Below, piece by piece: positions 10,705 through 23,209 of a stretch of DNA of 64,000 nt. Every line of letters begins with the position of its first letter. Within the stretch, counting starts at the first letter, position 1. This stretch comes from Girardinichthys multiradiatus (taxonomy: Eukaryota > Chordata > Actinopteri > Cyprinodontiformes > Goodeidae). The position numbers and the translations under genes were made by a program. The stretch is from NCBI RefSeq assembly GCF_021462225.1, contig NC_061805.1:50445860-50509859 (forward strand), in the 5' to 3' direction. The notes under the pieces were generated by a model. It saw only the letters and a program-made list of their open reading frames with translations. It had not been told where the DNA came from and searched no databases.

Positions 10705-13700
10705 TGTTGGACTGCATTGTTTCACATTAAGAACTTAAGTTTAAATGCTAGACTTTAACACTAACTGAAGAACATTAGAAATTTAAAGTTTAAACCAGAT
10801 TTCTGATATTTCTTTCTGTCTGTTCAGATGAAAAGCAAAAACAAAGACATCCAGTCAGTTTAAGAGCTTCAAAATCTTTGTGTCATCAGGATAAAAAAGA
10901 CTTGATAAAAATGAAGGGAAACTGTTCCATGATGGTGCCAAAGAATACAAAGCTGGACTTAAAGAAACAGGGAAGGTCTCAGATATTAAAACACAACAGA
11001 AATGTGTTGAACTGAGCTCCAAGTCTTCAAGTACTGAATTAAATCAATTATGATTTAATTTAATTCAATACTTCATTTTTTTCATTGAGCTCCTTCAATA
11101 AAATCCTTTTTTATTAGGTACAACTTGAGTTGAGAAATCTTTGTAGAACATGGCTGTGAGCTCTTAGAAGAAAGCAGCCTAGAACCACAGATCACCACAT
11201 AGTCGGACCCTTTGGAAGGAAAACCAGAGACTGAATCGAGAGAGTGGAGGTCTATCCGTGTTTACAGCAGATAGACCTCCAGCCTGCTCGGGACTGATGG
11301 AGGAAACACGGAGGCAACGAGGTTCTCCAGCAGGTGCAGGAATGTCTTCTTCAGCCAGTTTAAAAAGAGATGAACATCCTTACAGACTGAGCAGATGTCA
11401 GAAGATGAGCAGATAAAACTAAATGATCAGCCCTGGATGTGTAGCTCAGCAGTGCAGCTCCTTGTATTTCTACTGTAGTGAAGGTTCAGTTAGTGCTGAT
11501 CTCCAGTCAGCAGAGACTGAGGTGATTATCTGCTGTCAGTCACATTAAGCAGCTGATTAGGGGTCTCAGATCACATTACCTAAGCCAATTCCCCAGGCTG
11601 TTAACAGTGACTGATTGTTTGCGAGGATAAACCCATCAGGTCCTTCTGACTGAGGCTCTTCAACAGGAAGATGATGCCACTGAATGTGTTTTGGTTGTTA
11701 TGCAAATTAAGCCAAGTTGAAATGAAATAAAATGTATGTAAGGTAATTGTTAGATCTTATCTTGAGCTTAATCAATATCTTGCCTAAATGCTTTGATATC
11801 ACCGCGATTATTATCATAACCACACTAAAAAAAATAGATGGATATATTTAAATCAGAAGCAGCTGCAGAGTCATAATGAGAACAAACAGTTCAAGACTTT
11901 TAACTGAGGCATCAACAGTTTGACTTTAATCTGAGTTAATACAGTTTTATTTTATGTTAGTAACAGTCATGAATGAGTCCAGTTTCAAACTGTGTCATAT
12001 TTGTTATTTAAAAAAATATTGCATTTGCATTTTTTGATCAGTTTTATTGTTAAAATCCTTTTAATCAAGCTGGACGTTTAATAAATGCATTTTTGGGTAA
12101 ATCTCATGTTTCCGTGTGAACATTAGTTCCTGATAATTCAGGGTTCAGAGGAGTTTATTTTTAGGTGAGTTGTTAATCTTTGGGACAGATGGTGTGAATG
12201 TAGAAGCTCCCTGAGGCATCTGTGATGTTGGTGAACCATAATTTAATTAATGATAATGCTGTTTGTGTGGTAAACCAATGTGTTTCATATCATTTTCTTT
12301 ATGAAAGCAAACATGCACTTGTAGACTGTTTGTTGGCCTGTTTCTGTGTAACTGTACGAAGAGCAGAAACATCTCTGCCCTCAGCTGCTGCTTCACATTA
12401 AAGCGATTTATTCTTTCAAACCATTAAGAGCAAACTGAGCCTTCAGAAGCTCACAGGAAACAGCAACACAGCCCAGAACTAGAATAAAACAAATGCACCA
12501 ACATCTTCATCGCGTTCATAAATCACAAATACCTACAGTACCCCGAGAGGACAGACACACACTAACAGTAATAAGAGTAAAATAGTCTAATATAAAATCG
12601 AAAAATTCTCACTTGCAGTTTTCCACATAAAAGGCGTCTCTCTGTGGGGGTGGGTTCATTTATCAGCCGGCTGGTCTATAAGTTCACGCCTCAGTGGGCC
12701 GCTCCACTATTTATTAGGTGGGTTTTCTATGAAGAGCCGCATTGATTGTGAATAGTTTAAGTTGATGAATGTGTGGATATTATTTATTAAGGCGGCAGGC
12801 CGGGAGATTAATGCCCAGTTATTGTTTATTACAGTGGAAAGAGGAGGAGGTGAAGCACCGACACACAAAGAGGCCATGTGAACATAAATATCTGCACACA
12901 CAAGCACATGCAAATATGTTCTCAGATGCATGAATTACCACACATGTAGTCCTGCGGTTTAAACGGCATTATAACTGGTATTTAATCCGCAGGTCAACTG
13001 AGGCTGCAGAAACACTTGAGCTGCTTGAGATGAAAGAAATCGAGGTGACTGAGAAGTTAAATGAGTGCTGGTATAGAAAGGTTCTCACACTGAAGTCCTC
13101 CAGGAAGAAGCTTAAGACCAGAAGGAACTCCAACCAAGGATCAAATTCAGACAAACATCCACCTGTCCCTCCATCCATCATGATTCCCTCTCATCAGGAG
13201 CATTCTCCAGCTTATTCTGATGAATTCCCAGTTAAAAAGAGGTAGCTAGTTCCTGGTGTTCCCCAGTGTCTCCGTCAAGTTGCACAGGGTAGTGAAAGCT
13301 GCAACGACCTGTGAATCCCATGACCGACCCCCCTCAGATGAGTCTAGATAAATACAGTCCACTTTAAGCCAGCATGTTTAACTAAAGTAGATCATTTTCG
13401 ATGCGGAGCCATGAAGTCGTTTATTTGGCAGTAATTAGGTTTCCTTGTTGCTCTGTGACGAATCGTGATCCGTTGGTTTGGTTTTCAAAGCAGCTGAGGA
13501 TGGTCTGTTTATCTCCTGAGAGACTTTCACCAACTGATGCCTGAATCATCAGCATCAGGCAGCATCAACTCTGACCCAAACAATGTTGGTGTAGGCAGGT
13601 TTCGGACCAGAACCTGTTGGATTCCTGTTCTAAATAATAAACCAAAGTAGATAAGGAGTTTTTAATGTATGCATGCTTCTGAAAACGATTCACTAATCAG

Positions 13701-14469
13701 TCCTTTCAGTTACAGTAGTTTGTTAACTTCAACTTTTAAGGCGTTGGTATTTCTTGAATAAAGAGAGGATGGAGCCAACAGCTCTGTTTGTTTGGACCAG
13801 TACAAACAAATCTCCGGCTGTAAAGTTACTCTGGACCTCTCAGCGGTTGTTAACATCTAGCAGTTAATCAGTGTGACCACCTCTCCATCCACTGACAGCA
13901 CAAACACCCCCATATGTTAGAGTCGACAGTGTACCACACTAACAAAAACACAGACAGCCACTTCTGTATGTCTCGAAGACAAACTAACAGCACTTCGTTT
14001 GGACCGAGATCAGAATAAGAACCGCCTGCCGCAGAGCTTACTCTCAGCTCCGCTCTGTGTTGATGTGACGGAGATCAGCAGAATTAATCATCGTAAAACG
14101 TCCGTGAAATACGGCTCTGGACAATAAACTCTGTGACACCTTTCAACACAACATGTGGTAAGAACAACAGAATCGGTGTGGACGTCTCACTGAGTCCACA
14201 CCTCCAACACATGAGCCGATGAAAGAGGCAGAAGGTCTGTGTGAAACTGAACCGAGCTGCCAACCAGCTCGGAGCTCGCTGGGCTGCGTGAGAACCAAAC
14301 GTTTCGGCCCGAACCCACGCCTTCACGTCATCAGGGGGAGGTCAAAGGTCAACGGAATGGGCAGAGGAGGAGACGGAGCAGAGGTTCATTGACAATGTGT
14401 CAATTATTCAACTGCTCTGGTCCTAAAAGGTGCCTTCAAATGTTCTAAAACCATCAAAACCACAAACTT

Positions 14470-14640
14470 CATCCCATTTTGTTGAGATTTTATTTAACAG
14501 ACCAAAAGCAGAGCATATTTCTGAGGTGAAAGGAAAATTATGGGTTTCAAACGTTTCTCAAATAAAAATCTGAAAAACGTGCCTCTGATATCTCCCCCCG
14601 GGTCGGTACTTCATAGAAGCTCCTTCCTCTGCAGTTACAG
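14470..14640. mobile_element. Degenerate end of a Tc1-like element
   Basis: The run TTGAGATTTTATTTAACAGAC, AGGTGAAAGGAAAATTATGG and AAATAAAAATCTGAAAAACG resembles the non-coding ends of old fish Tc1/mariner-type elements. It is heavily diverged and no transposase is present. Confidence 0.35.
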
Positions 14641-15527
14641 CTGGAGGTCCTTTAGGGTCACAGAGATGCGCAAAGCTGAACATAAACATAAAACACACTA
14701 TTCAGATGTTCGTTTGTGAAAATCATTTAGGACTTTCTGTAGGTGTGAAGCATCAAATCCTGATAAATACTCGCAATGTTCTGGTTGAACATGAAGGTGT
14801 GTGAATACTAAATAAGAAATACTTGCTTCAAGGCTATGCAGATTTTACTGACTGGTGGAAGAGAAAGTTTAGTGAAACAGTCTGAATTATTTATTCAGAT
14901 GTACACGAAAAAAAGATAAAGAGACATAATAGGAAAAGTACATTACAGTGGCATAAAATAAGTAAAGAGAACAAAAATGAATAATTAAAATGATAGAAAA
15001 TAAATAATAAAATGAGATGATAAGAAACTGAAAGGAAAGTTTGAATGAAAACTTAACTAATGTTTAGATGGCCCAGTCAAAGGCCACTCTAAACAAATAC
15101 TTTTGGTTTCAGCGTTTTTAAAGTTTTCTGGCAGTTTATTCCAGATTAGTGGAACATAAGAACTAAAAGCTGCTTCTCCATGTTTGGTTCTGGTTCTGGT
15201 TTTACATAATGCAATAAAGTCAGATGATACTAAAAAACTAAACTTATAAGCAAATGAACTTCAGCTTTTGATGCTCTGCAGAAAAACTAAACTGCCACTA
15301 AAGAACAAAATAAATTACAAACATGTTTTTGAAGAGAAATAAAACTAAATATAATTATGACTCATATTGTTGGAATAAATTAGTTTTTTAGAGGCATTTT
15401 CTGACATATTTCTGGGTTTCTTTGAGGTCTGATCTACCGGTTCCTCCTTTCTTTTTAAGGACCGTAACACATACAAACTTATGTAATTCAACAATTTTAT
15501 CAAAAAAAGAAAAAATGCTGCAGGTTT

Positions 15528-16335
15528 CTGTCATAATGTGGTTTGTGGGCGGACCAAAGTGCAGACAAGAGCTGGGCAGCAACATGTTGTAAAAGGTTTT
15601 CAGCTTTATTTCCAAAGGTTTTCAAAGAAACCAATCAAGGCACTGCAGATACAAACAAAAGTCCTGATCCAAAAACTTACAAGAGGTTCTGGAGGCACAT
15701 GGAAAAACTCAGCACCAATACGTGGGTTGAGAACAGGGTATGATAAACACAAGGAACCAGCGATGAACAACTAATATACTGAGGGATAACAAAGGGCAGG
15801 TAATCAGAGAAAACAGGGAACAGGTGAAACAAAGGCTGAGGATGAGCAAAGTAACTAATAAACAGAAACACAGACCAAGCAAACCTATAGACAAAGATAA
15901 ATAATCAAATAACTGGAATAATCATGACTAAAGTAAACAGAGAAACTAGAGGGAACATAGGAACAAAGAACCCATAAAGAAAACCTGAATACAAAACTAA
16001 CCACACTGACTGAATGAACTGGAAACAGAAAATAAACTAGTAAACAAGAAGAGTGCAAAGGAATAAATAATAAAACACAATTAAACACAAAGATACTAAA
16101 GAGAAATAAAACTAGAGAATCCAGGGAAGACCAAGAACTATAATAATTACAATAATAATAATAAACCACACCAAGTAATAAGAAAACAACCATAAAAGAA
16201 CTTAAATAGTAAACACTAGGAGGCGGAAGAGGGAGGAAAGAAAACATGATACAAAAACCAAACTAGAAAAATCGAAACAAAAGGTAAACAAACACAAAGC
16301 CACAAACAAAGTCCATAAATGTCCCTCCGTGACAG
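15528..16335. mobile_element. Probable interspersed element bounded by CTGTCA/TGACAG
   Basis: The stretch starts with CTGTCA (15528) and ends with TGACAG (16330-16335), a 6-bp inverted pair. Between them is A-rich sequence of AAACACAAA and GAACAAAG type with ACCAGCGATGAACAACTAAT near 15760. Long minus-strand frames here arise from low T/C complexity and show no domain. The boundaries and class are inferred. Confidence 0.35.
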
Positions 16336-19300
16336 TTCCTTGATTAAGGTAGTTTTTAATCCCACAGAACAAAAATCATCCATGTTTAGGCATGAAAGCA
16401 AGCGCCTCTAACCTTAATCTGACGTTTACTGAATTTAAAGCAAAATGAAGCAGGTGGAAAAAGAGCAGGATGTTTGTTGTGTTTGAAAGGAAAGGAAACA
16501 AACGTAACTGTTTGTGTGTTTTACCCGTAGATTAGTGCTCAGAGCCGACCGAAGGAACCGCCTGATTGGTTGTTTATTTTGGGCTAACTGCCTCGGTGAA
16601 GGTATGGGTGTGTTTGCAGTGTCCAGTCATGCAGAGCGATGTGTGCCGACTGATCCGTATGGATGTGGTCCAATCTATCAGAGGACGTCTTCTGTGTCCG
16701 ACTCGTATGAAGACGTTTCTCCCCAGAGACCAACGGCTATAAATCACTGCTCTCACCTCATCAATGTACAATCAATGAGACAAATATACTGTATGGACAT
16801 GAGCAGAGGTGTGCACATCCAAGCACAGATAAAAATGGCTTCTCCTCTCCTGTCATCGTATCCAACGTCCATCTCTCTGTCTCTTTGTTTCTGTCTCTTT
16901 CAGGCTGCATCGATGAATCTATTAACGCAGAAACGTCCGATAATGTCCTCATCAACCAGAAGACAAAAAGCCAACCTCATCACAGCGCGGCTCTGGATGG
17001 TTGTGTAGTGTGAAAAGAGTTGAACATTTGCCTAATTTCAGTGTCCAAAAAATCCCTACATTTATTATTGTTTCATTCCTTTTAATGTTTTTAACATTTT
17101 TAATATAATTGTTTTTACACATTTTAAGAGGCGGACAGCAGCAGCAAAATGAGCAAATCGAAGGAAGCTCCTTGTGAATCAGACGTTTATTAACAGCAAC
17201 CTGGAGATTATTTTTTTAAAGCAGTACAAATGTGAGCAGCAGGGCGCCACACATTTGTGTTTGTATTAAATATGAATATATCTCTGCTGTAAGCTGATTA
17301 ACATCAACGGTTTGATGACAGAGAAACAGTTTGACTTATTTTTGCTCTGAGACTTTTCTCAGCTCAACAAGAAAACAGAAAGGAGCAGCATGTTAAAGGT
17401 TAAAGCCCATAAATCATTTATGGTTTGATTTCTTACTAAATATTTATGGTGCCTGCTTACCCATAATATCCCACAGATGCAAGCAGTAACAAGTTTATAT
17501 AAAATGAGCTCACCTGAGCCCAGAACGATCTTTTAAAGGGTTCACTTTGATTTTATGAAGGAGTTTCTCATCCCAGCAAGATAAAAACTAAAACATAAAG
17601 TATCTCTTTGTTGGATCAAATCTGTCGGTTTTCTAGATTTAGAAAGTTCAATCTGTCGGGGTTTAATAAAATGTTCACAGTGTTTGTGAAAAAACTAAAT
17701 CACAAGCACAAATAACGGCCCCTTGAATAAAAGCTTATTTTACAACGTAGGAACATTTACCGAAGTCCAGATTTGACCTCTCTAAGTGCTGCAGGTTTTA
17801 TATAAGGCTGCCCTAAAGCCCCAAAATGGACAGAAGATCTCAAGGTTTCACAGATCAGAAACTGTCTTAACTGTAGCAGTGACCAGTCTACATGTTTCAG
17901 ATAAAATAAAGCTTTCAATAAAAACTAAAATAAAGCTTTTAGTATTTAAAGAAAATCTAAATTCCTTATAATAAAGTCTTAAAAATAAACTTCAGGATCA
18001 TTGGAGCGGCCGTGGTGAACGGACTGACTTTCTTCCAGTCAACATTTTACTGTTTTAATTATAAACCAACAGAAGGTTTTGATTGGTTCCCTCAGCGTTA
18101 TTTAAGGCTGACTACAGCAGTGGTGTCCAAAGACGCCGAAATCGTCACGTTAAAAGAACCTTTGGGTCATAAAAATTCAGGCGCCCAAGATGGGTTTGAG
18201 TTGATGGATGTTTGCGGTTCGTTTTGCTACAAAATTAGGATAAATGCAGAAACCTGATTAATGAATGAGAACCAGTTCCAGCACAATAGATAACAAATTG
18301 GTGAAAATCCTTATGAGGGCCACACCCATAGACTGCTGGTTCCCTGGTTCTTTCTTATTTAGTCGTCTCAAATCTCCAAACTTTTCCAGGACCGGATTTT
18401 AAGGACATTTTCTACAACAAATTTGACCCAGCTGGGTTTAATGAACATATATTCAATAAACGACCAAACAAAGAAATGCTGCGGTTAGCTTCTGATTCAG
18501 CAGTGGGGTAAAAATGCAATACTACCGTAAAGAGAGTCTTCTAAGCACATTTTGATCCTTTATTCTGTTTGTAAAAGTTTAAAAATAAGGAGTTTTAGTT
18601 CTTGGTTTGGCTCAAATAGCAGACCCAGTTTCAAGCCCCCAAACAGGTCCAGTCTAAAGCTCTGATCCAAGAAGATTGAAGTCGTGGTTCTCACTCTGTA
18701 ACTCTAACACTCAGGCCTTATAGTAAGCATTTTATTTAATATATCGTTTATTTTCTGCTCTTGTTCCTAAATTCTAAGTTTATGAAACACATGTTACATC
18801 CTAAAGTACAGAAAGAATAAAAACAAAGCAAAATCCAAGAATTTACAGGAGAAAACTAAATTTAAACCCCGGAATACCAGCATAAATATACATTTTTTAA
18901 CAGAAAATCAAGTTAGGGTGGGATTTGAAAAGCAAAAGATGTTAAGTTAAATATAAATCAGTGTAAGACGGACTTTATGATGTTTTTAAGACAGAATCTG
19001 GAAACGAAATCATTTTTCCATTCTCCGTCTTCTGTTCTCGATGCTTTCCAAGTACTCAAGGCTGCGAAGGATCCCTGAGGGCATTGCTGGAATAACAGAA
19101 CATGAAAATAGAACAAAACAAGATCTTTTTATCTGCACTGCTGAAAACGTTGATGGTTTGCTGAAGTGAAAACACACGGTTAGACGGCACAACACAATGA
19201 CAGAAGTAAGAGTTAATCCCTGTAAACATTCGGCTGTGATGACACACCCTCTCAGTCAGCTGTAAACTTTCTGTCCTCTCACATATAACTGTGCTTATAT

Positions 19301-22300
19301 TCATACACAAACACAAGCCTGATCCATAAACACCATCAGCCAGCCGAAGGAGATGTGCAGACGGCCGATCAAAGCGCTTGGTAATAATAACCCGTTTTCC
19401 CTAAAAAGCACTAATGACTGTTTTAAACAGCAGCGCAGTAAACACATCCATCACAGGAGCTGTGGTTATTAATTCACTTCGCTCCTGCGGTTTTATGCTG
19501 CATTGTTTCTGGAACATGGAAAGACTGAGAGCGGCGTCACGGCTAATTCATGTTCTCATTTCTCTCCCTGATTCATCACTCATCATCATCACAGAACTTA
19601 AACAGTGTCCAGCATCCTGGTACCGGTTTAAAAGCCAATCAAAAGCACTTCCAAGGCCTCGCTGACATAAACAAACAGCTCCTCTCATGATGGATTCGGC
19701 TGAAATGACACAGAGGGAAATGACAAAGTTGGGAAAAAGAAACAGTCAGCAGAAAAAATAAACCTGAAAGAGATGGAGCCGGGGAGTTTTTACTGACATA
19801 AAGAGCCATCAGTCTTCAGCCGCCGATGTTCCCATCAACGCAACATCGATAAATATGTATGAAGAGAGGGAGGGAATGGAGGAGATGTGTTAGGAAGTCC
19901 AGAGATCGGTACATAAAACAGCAACAGCCCTGAAGGTGGAATATAGAAATTAAAGCAGAAGTTTAAATCTGCTGCTTCACAACAGAAGGGGTTCTTACTT
20001 TTATCTGGTTCTGGTTCTATACATGGAGTCTTCTGGTCCAACAACTTCCATCAGATGATTGGATTCGTTTCCAGCCGGCTGACCTCCAGCTGATCAGGCT
20101 GAAAAAAGGAACTGATTTCTGGGTTCATCTCTGGTTTATCTGATTTGGTTTGATGACAAACAACTTCAGCAACCCGCCAACGGACATCTGAGATGATATA
20201 AAGAACCTCCAGAACCTTCTACATGACCACATCTTGACAAAGTAACTAGAATTCCCAGGGTGGACGGGTAAATATGGAGGCTAGACTTTGTGTTTTCATG
20301 CAGATTAATTCAAGGATGGAGGTCCTGGTCTGACTCCAGGCTGCATGAATATGAGGGATAATGCAGCCTTGGAGCTGCAGGTCTCTGTTCTGTTTGGCTT
20401 GTTCAGCTGAATTTTATCTGCTCCTCTGTCCCATAAAACCTTCCTATTGACAGGCAGCCCCAGATCGACCCCTCCTCCCCCCTCCATATCCAGCCCACAT
20501 TTTTCTTCCCTATGAGTATTAGTTTATTGAATAAGTGGCATCTGTTTTCCTGGCCCCGTCACCGTAAGGCGAGGTATTTCTCACTGACGCGCTGCCGTGA
20601 TTTATACGCTGCTCTGACTCTCCCCACAAAAAATAAAGCTAAGCAAAAAAATTCCAATACATCCTCTAACCCCGACACACATATAGATCTCATCTTCCTC
20701 CATCCATGCTGCACATAATTAACTTGGCAGATGTTATACAAACTCAAACACTTTTACATTTTCTCCACTCGAGTCCACAGACTTCCACTTGCTGTCACAC
20801 AAACACTACTGGTCAAAGGTTTTTCATTTACTGGTTTTCTTCATGTTTATGATGCTTCACATTGTACGTAGATCTAATCGGGGATGAGCACATATGCAAT
20901 TATGTAGCAAACAACTTTTATTATGTTTCATATTTTAGATTCCTGAAAGTAGCCGAAATATTAACTGAAATATCAACCTTTAGTCGTCTCTCAATGAACC
21001 TCTGGGAAGTTCTTTCAAGACTCTTTTTAAGGCGACCTCCTCGTGAAGCTCATGGAGAGAACACCAAGAGAGCGAAGCAGTCATCAGAGCAAACGGTGGC
21101 TATTATGGAGAATCTAAAATCTAAAAATGTTCCGAGTTATTTCACACTTTTTGTTTACTATGTAATTCCATGTGTTCATTCACAGTTTTGTTGCAATAAT
21201 CTACAATGTAAATAGTCATGAAAATAAAGAGACCCATTAAGTGTAAGAAAGTGTATCTAAAATGTTGTGATGAAGAGACAACGAAAGTCATAAATTACAA
21301 GTGTCCAACGTCCCGAGAATCTACAGCAACGGTTTATGTCACATCTTTAATGTTTCTAAAGCTCAGAATATAAAACACATCCAACTGGTTTCACTGCTAA
21401 AGAAACAGAAAAGGGGAATTATGCTGACTTGGCATCTTAGCACAGAGAATAGCAGCTTTGTTGACATGGTCAACATTTCTGCATCATGATCTTTAACAGG
21501 AGGAATCTGAAAGTCTTCCTTAATTTAAGGAGAACAGACTGAACGGCACACTACAGATCCCAGAAGCCCCCTGTTACTATCAGGCTCTCTAATAAACTTT
21601 CACTCTGTCACAACTTTAAGTTCATTATTGGAACATTTTGAATAGTATAGTAGAGGACATACATGTCAAAGTGTCAACAAAATTAGTAAATATTAAACCT
21701 GGAATTTTGAAAGAAAGGTGAGAAAACCTGATCCACAGCATCAAAGGTTAGAGGTCATCTGACTGAAACAGCATCATTACAGCATCTTAACAATCACTGT
21801 TTCTCCTTTGTCATTTGTCCTTGTATAAATCATTTTTTTGGTATTATTAGATCAAAAAGTCAAGGTTTTCTTCAGTAAATCCTAAACTCACAGCAGGCGT
21901 CTGAAAAACAGGCGTGTATTTGGGTGGAGAAATGGTCAACATGTGACTTATATAAACCTCGTGTATCCCGGATCCAAACAGTCCGGTTGATAAATCTGCC
22001 AGCTGGAAATTTAAACTCTGCACCTTCACTGTTTCCTTGTCCACAGAATCTGTGACGCGGATGAATGAAAGACGGGAAAAAGAGGTGAGTTTCTTTCAGC
22101 TGACTGATGACACCTTGAAAGTAACAAACAAAACCTGAATCCTCGCTCTGGCTTGATCTTCTGTTAGATCTCTTTCTTCAGAACCCCTGAAGTAGCGCTC
22201 CAAAATTCATACGCCCTCATCCTTCACCTCCCACCAGAAGGACCAGCTTTCCAGACATCCCAGCATGGAGCGAACCTGCATGCGATGGCTCTGGAGCATC

Positions 22301-22833
22301 CGTCTTAACTGCGGGTCTAGATTTTGACTGAGCTCCATGAGAAAAAGCCTTGAAAAAACAACCAACTTAACAGCCACAGGTCAATCTGGGTAAAAATCAG
22401 TTTGTCTTCGGTTTAAATACAACATCCATCCTCCTGACACTCGCGCTCAGCCACAGCTGGCTGAACAGAAGCTAAAAGCTGAAATACGTTTTAATTTAAA
22501 TGTTTAACGATGCGCTGGCACAACTTCAGGAATCAAATCACAAGTTCACACAGACAAACCTGCACACGTCCTGAGACTAGGGTCCAAAGTGTACATCCCA
22601 TAATAAACATAAAAATGATCATACGCCAACTTTCTTGTCTTATGCATGTTTCAGAACTGAGCGCCACTGTGTTTTACACCAGAATTAAAGTGATTCATTT
22701 TGAACTCACAGTTTACAAGAATCAGCGTTGTTTGGTTACATGTCAAGTCTATTTTAATAAGGGAACTGGGTTTGGAACCAGTTCCTGGACTCAGTAATGA
22801 ATACTTAACCATTTAAAACACAAACTCTCTTAC

Positions 22834-23209
22834 CTGTCAGGATTCTGTGGACAGACGTGCATCTGCAGCAGGATCCTTTGGGTGAAGGTCTTGAAACACT
22901 GACCACACTTCCACAGGTGCCAGTCGCTGAACTCGCTGCTCAGCTGGCTGGTTGAGGTCGGGCTCGCCAGGACTCGCTGGTTCTTCGACCCCAGCTGGCC
23001 AAAACTGGAGTCGGACTGAACCGCGACCCCGACCTTATCTAGCAGCGAGAAACTCCGAGAGCAGGGGGAGTGGGGGAAGACCATGGATCGTAACAGAGTG
23101 GCTGGGGGGGTGGAAGATGATGAAGATGAGGATGGTTTGCTGTTTTTGCTGAAGGACTGGAGGGACTCTTGTCTGGTCATGGCCTCCATTACTGTAGCTG
23201 GGACGTTTA
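22834..23209 (-). CDS. prdm6: prdm6 exon, Ser-rich linker and first zinc finger
   Basis: This 376-nt exon begins after a poly-pyrimidine acceptor ending ACAG and ends before GTAAGAG on the minus strand. It starts with two bases that complete a Leu codon and ends two bases into an Arg codon, matching both neighbours. It encodes [16 protein letters not shown], a serine run of about seven residues, a region with FSLLDK and [13 protein letters not shown], and then [20 protein letters not shown]. The finger is atypical: C-x2-C-x12-H followed by x-C, where a second His would be expected. The linker is likely disordered and joins the PR domain to the zinc-finger array. The [13 protein letters not shown] block matches my recollection of vertebrate PRDM6 and helps separate it from other PRDM members. 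Confidence 0.95.

Larger units (their letters stand above)
8754..22833 (-). other. prdm6 intron (between exons 22834 and 8753)
   Basis: This 14-kb intron has no supportable gene. It contains a MITE-like element (10150-10704), a Tc1-like fragment (about 14470-14640) and a probable interspersed element (15528-16335). Some CpG-bearing, repeat-free blocks near 9840-10020, 12640-12860, 19330-19600 and 20510-20640 could be conserved regulatory DNA. The remainder is AT-rich unique sequence. Confidence 0.75.

Noticed and set aside
15885..16247. 120-codon minus-strand hydrophobic frame resembling a membrane protein
   Set aside because: It is built from T/C-rich low-complexity sequence in a probable interspersed element; the hydrophobicity follows from base composition.
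16514..17008. 164-codon plus-strand open frame
   Set aside because: It has no recognisable domain, no clear splice context or conserved motif, and lies in an intron of a minus-strand gene; likely chance.
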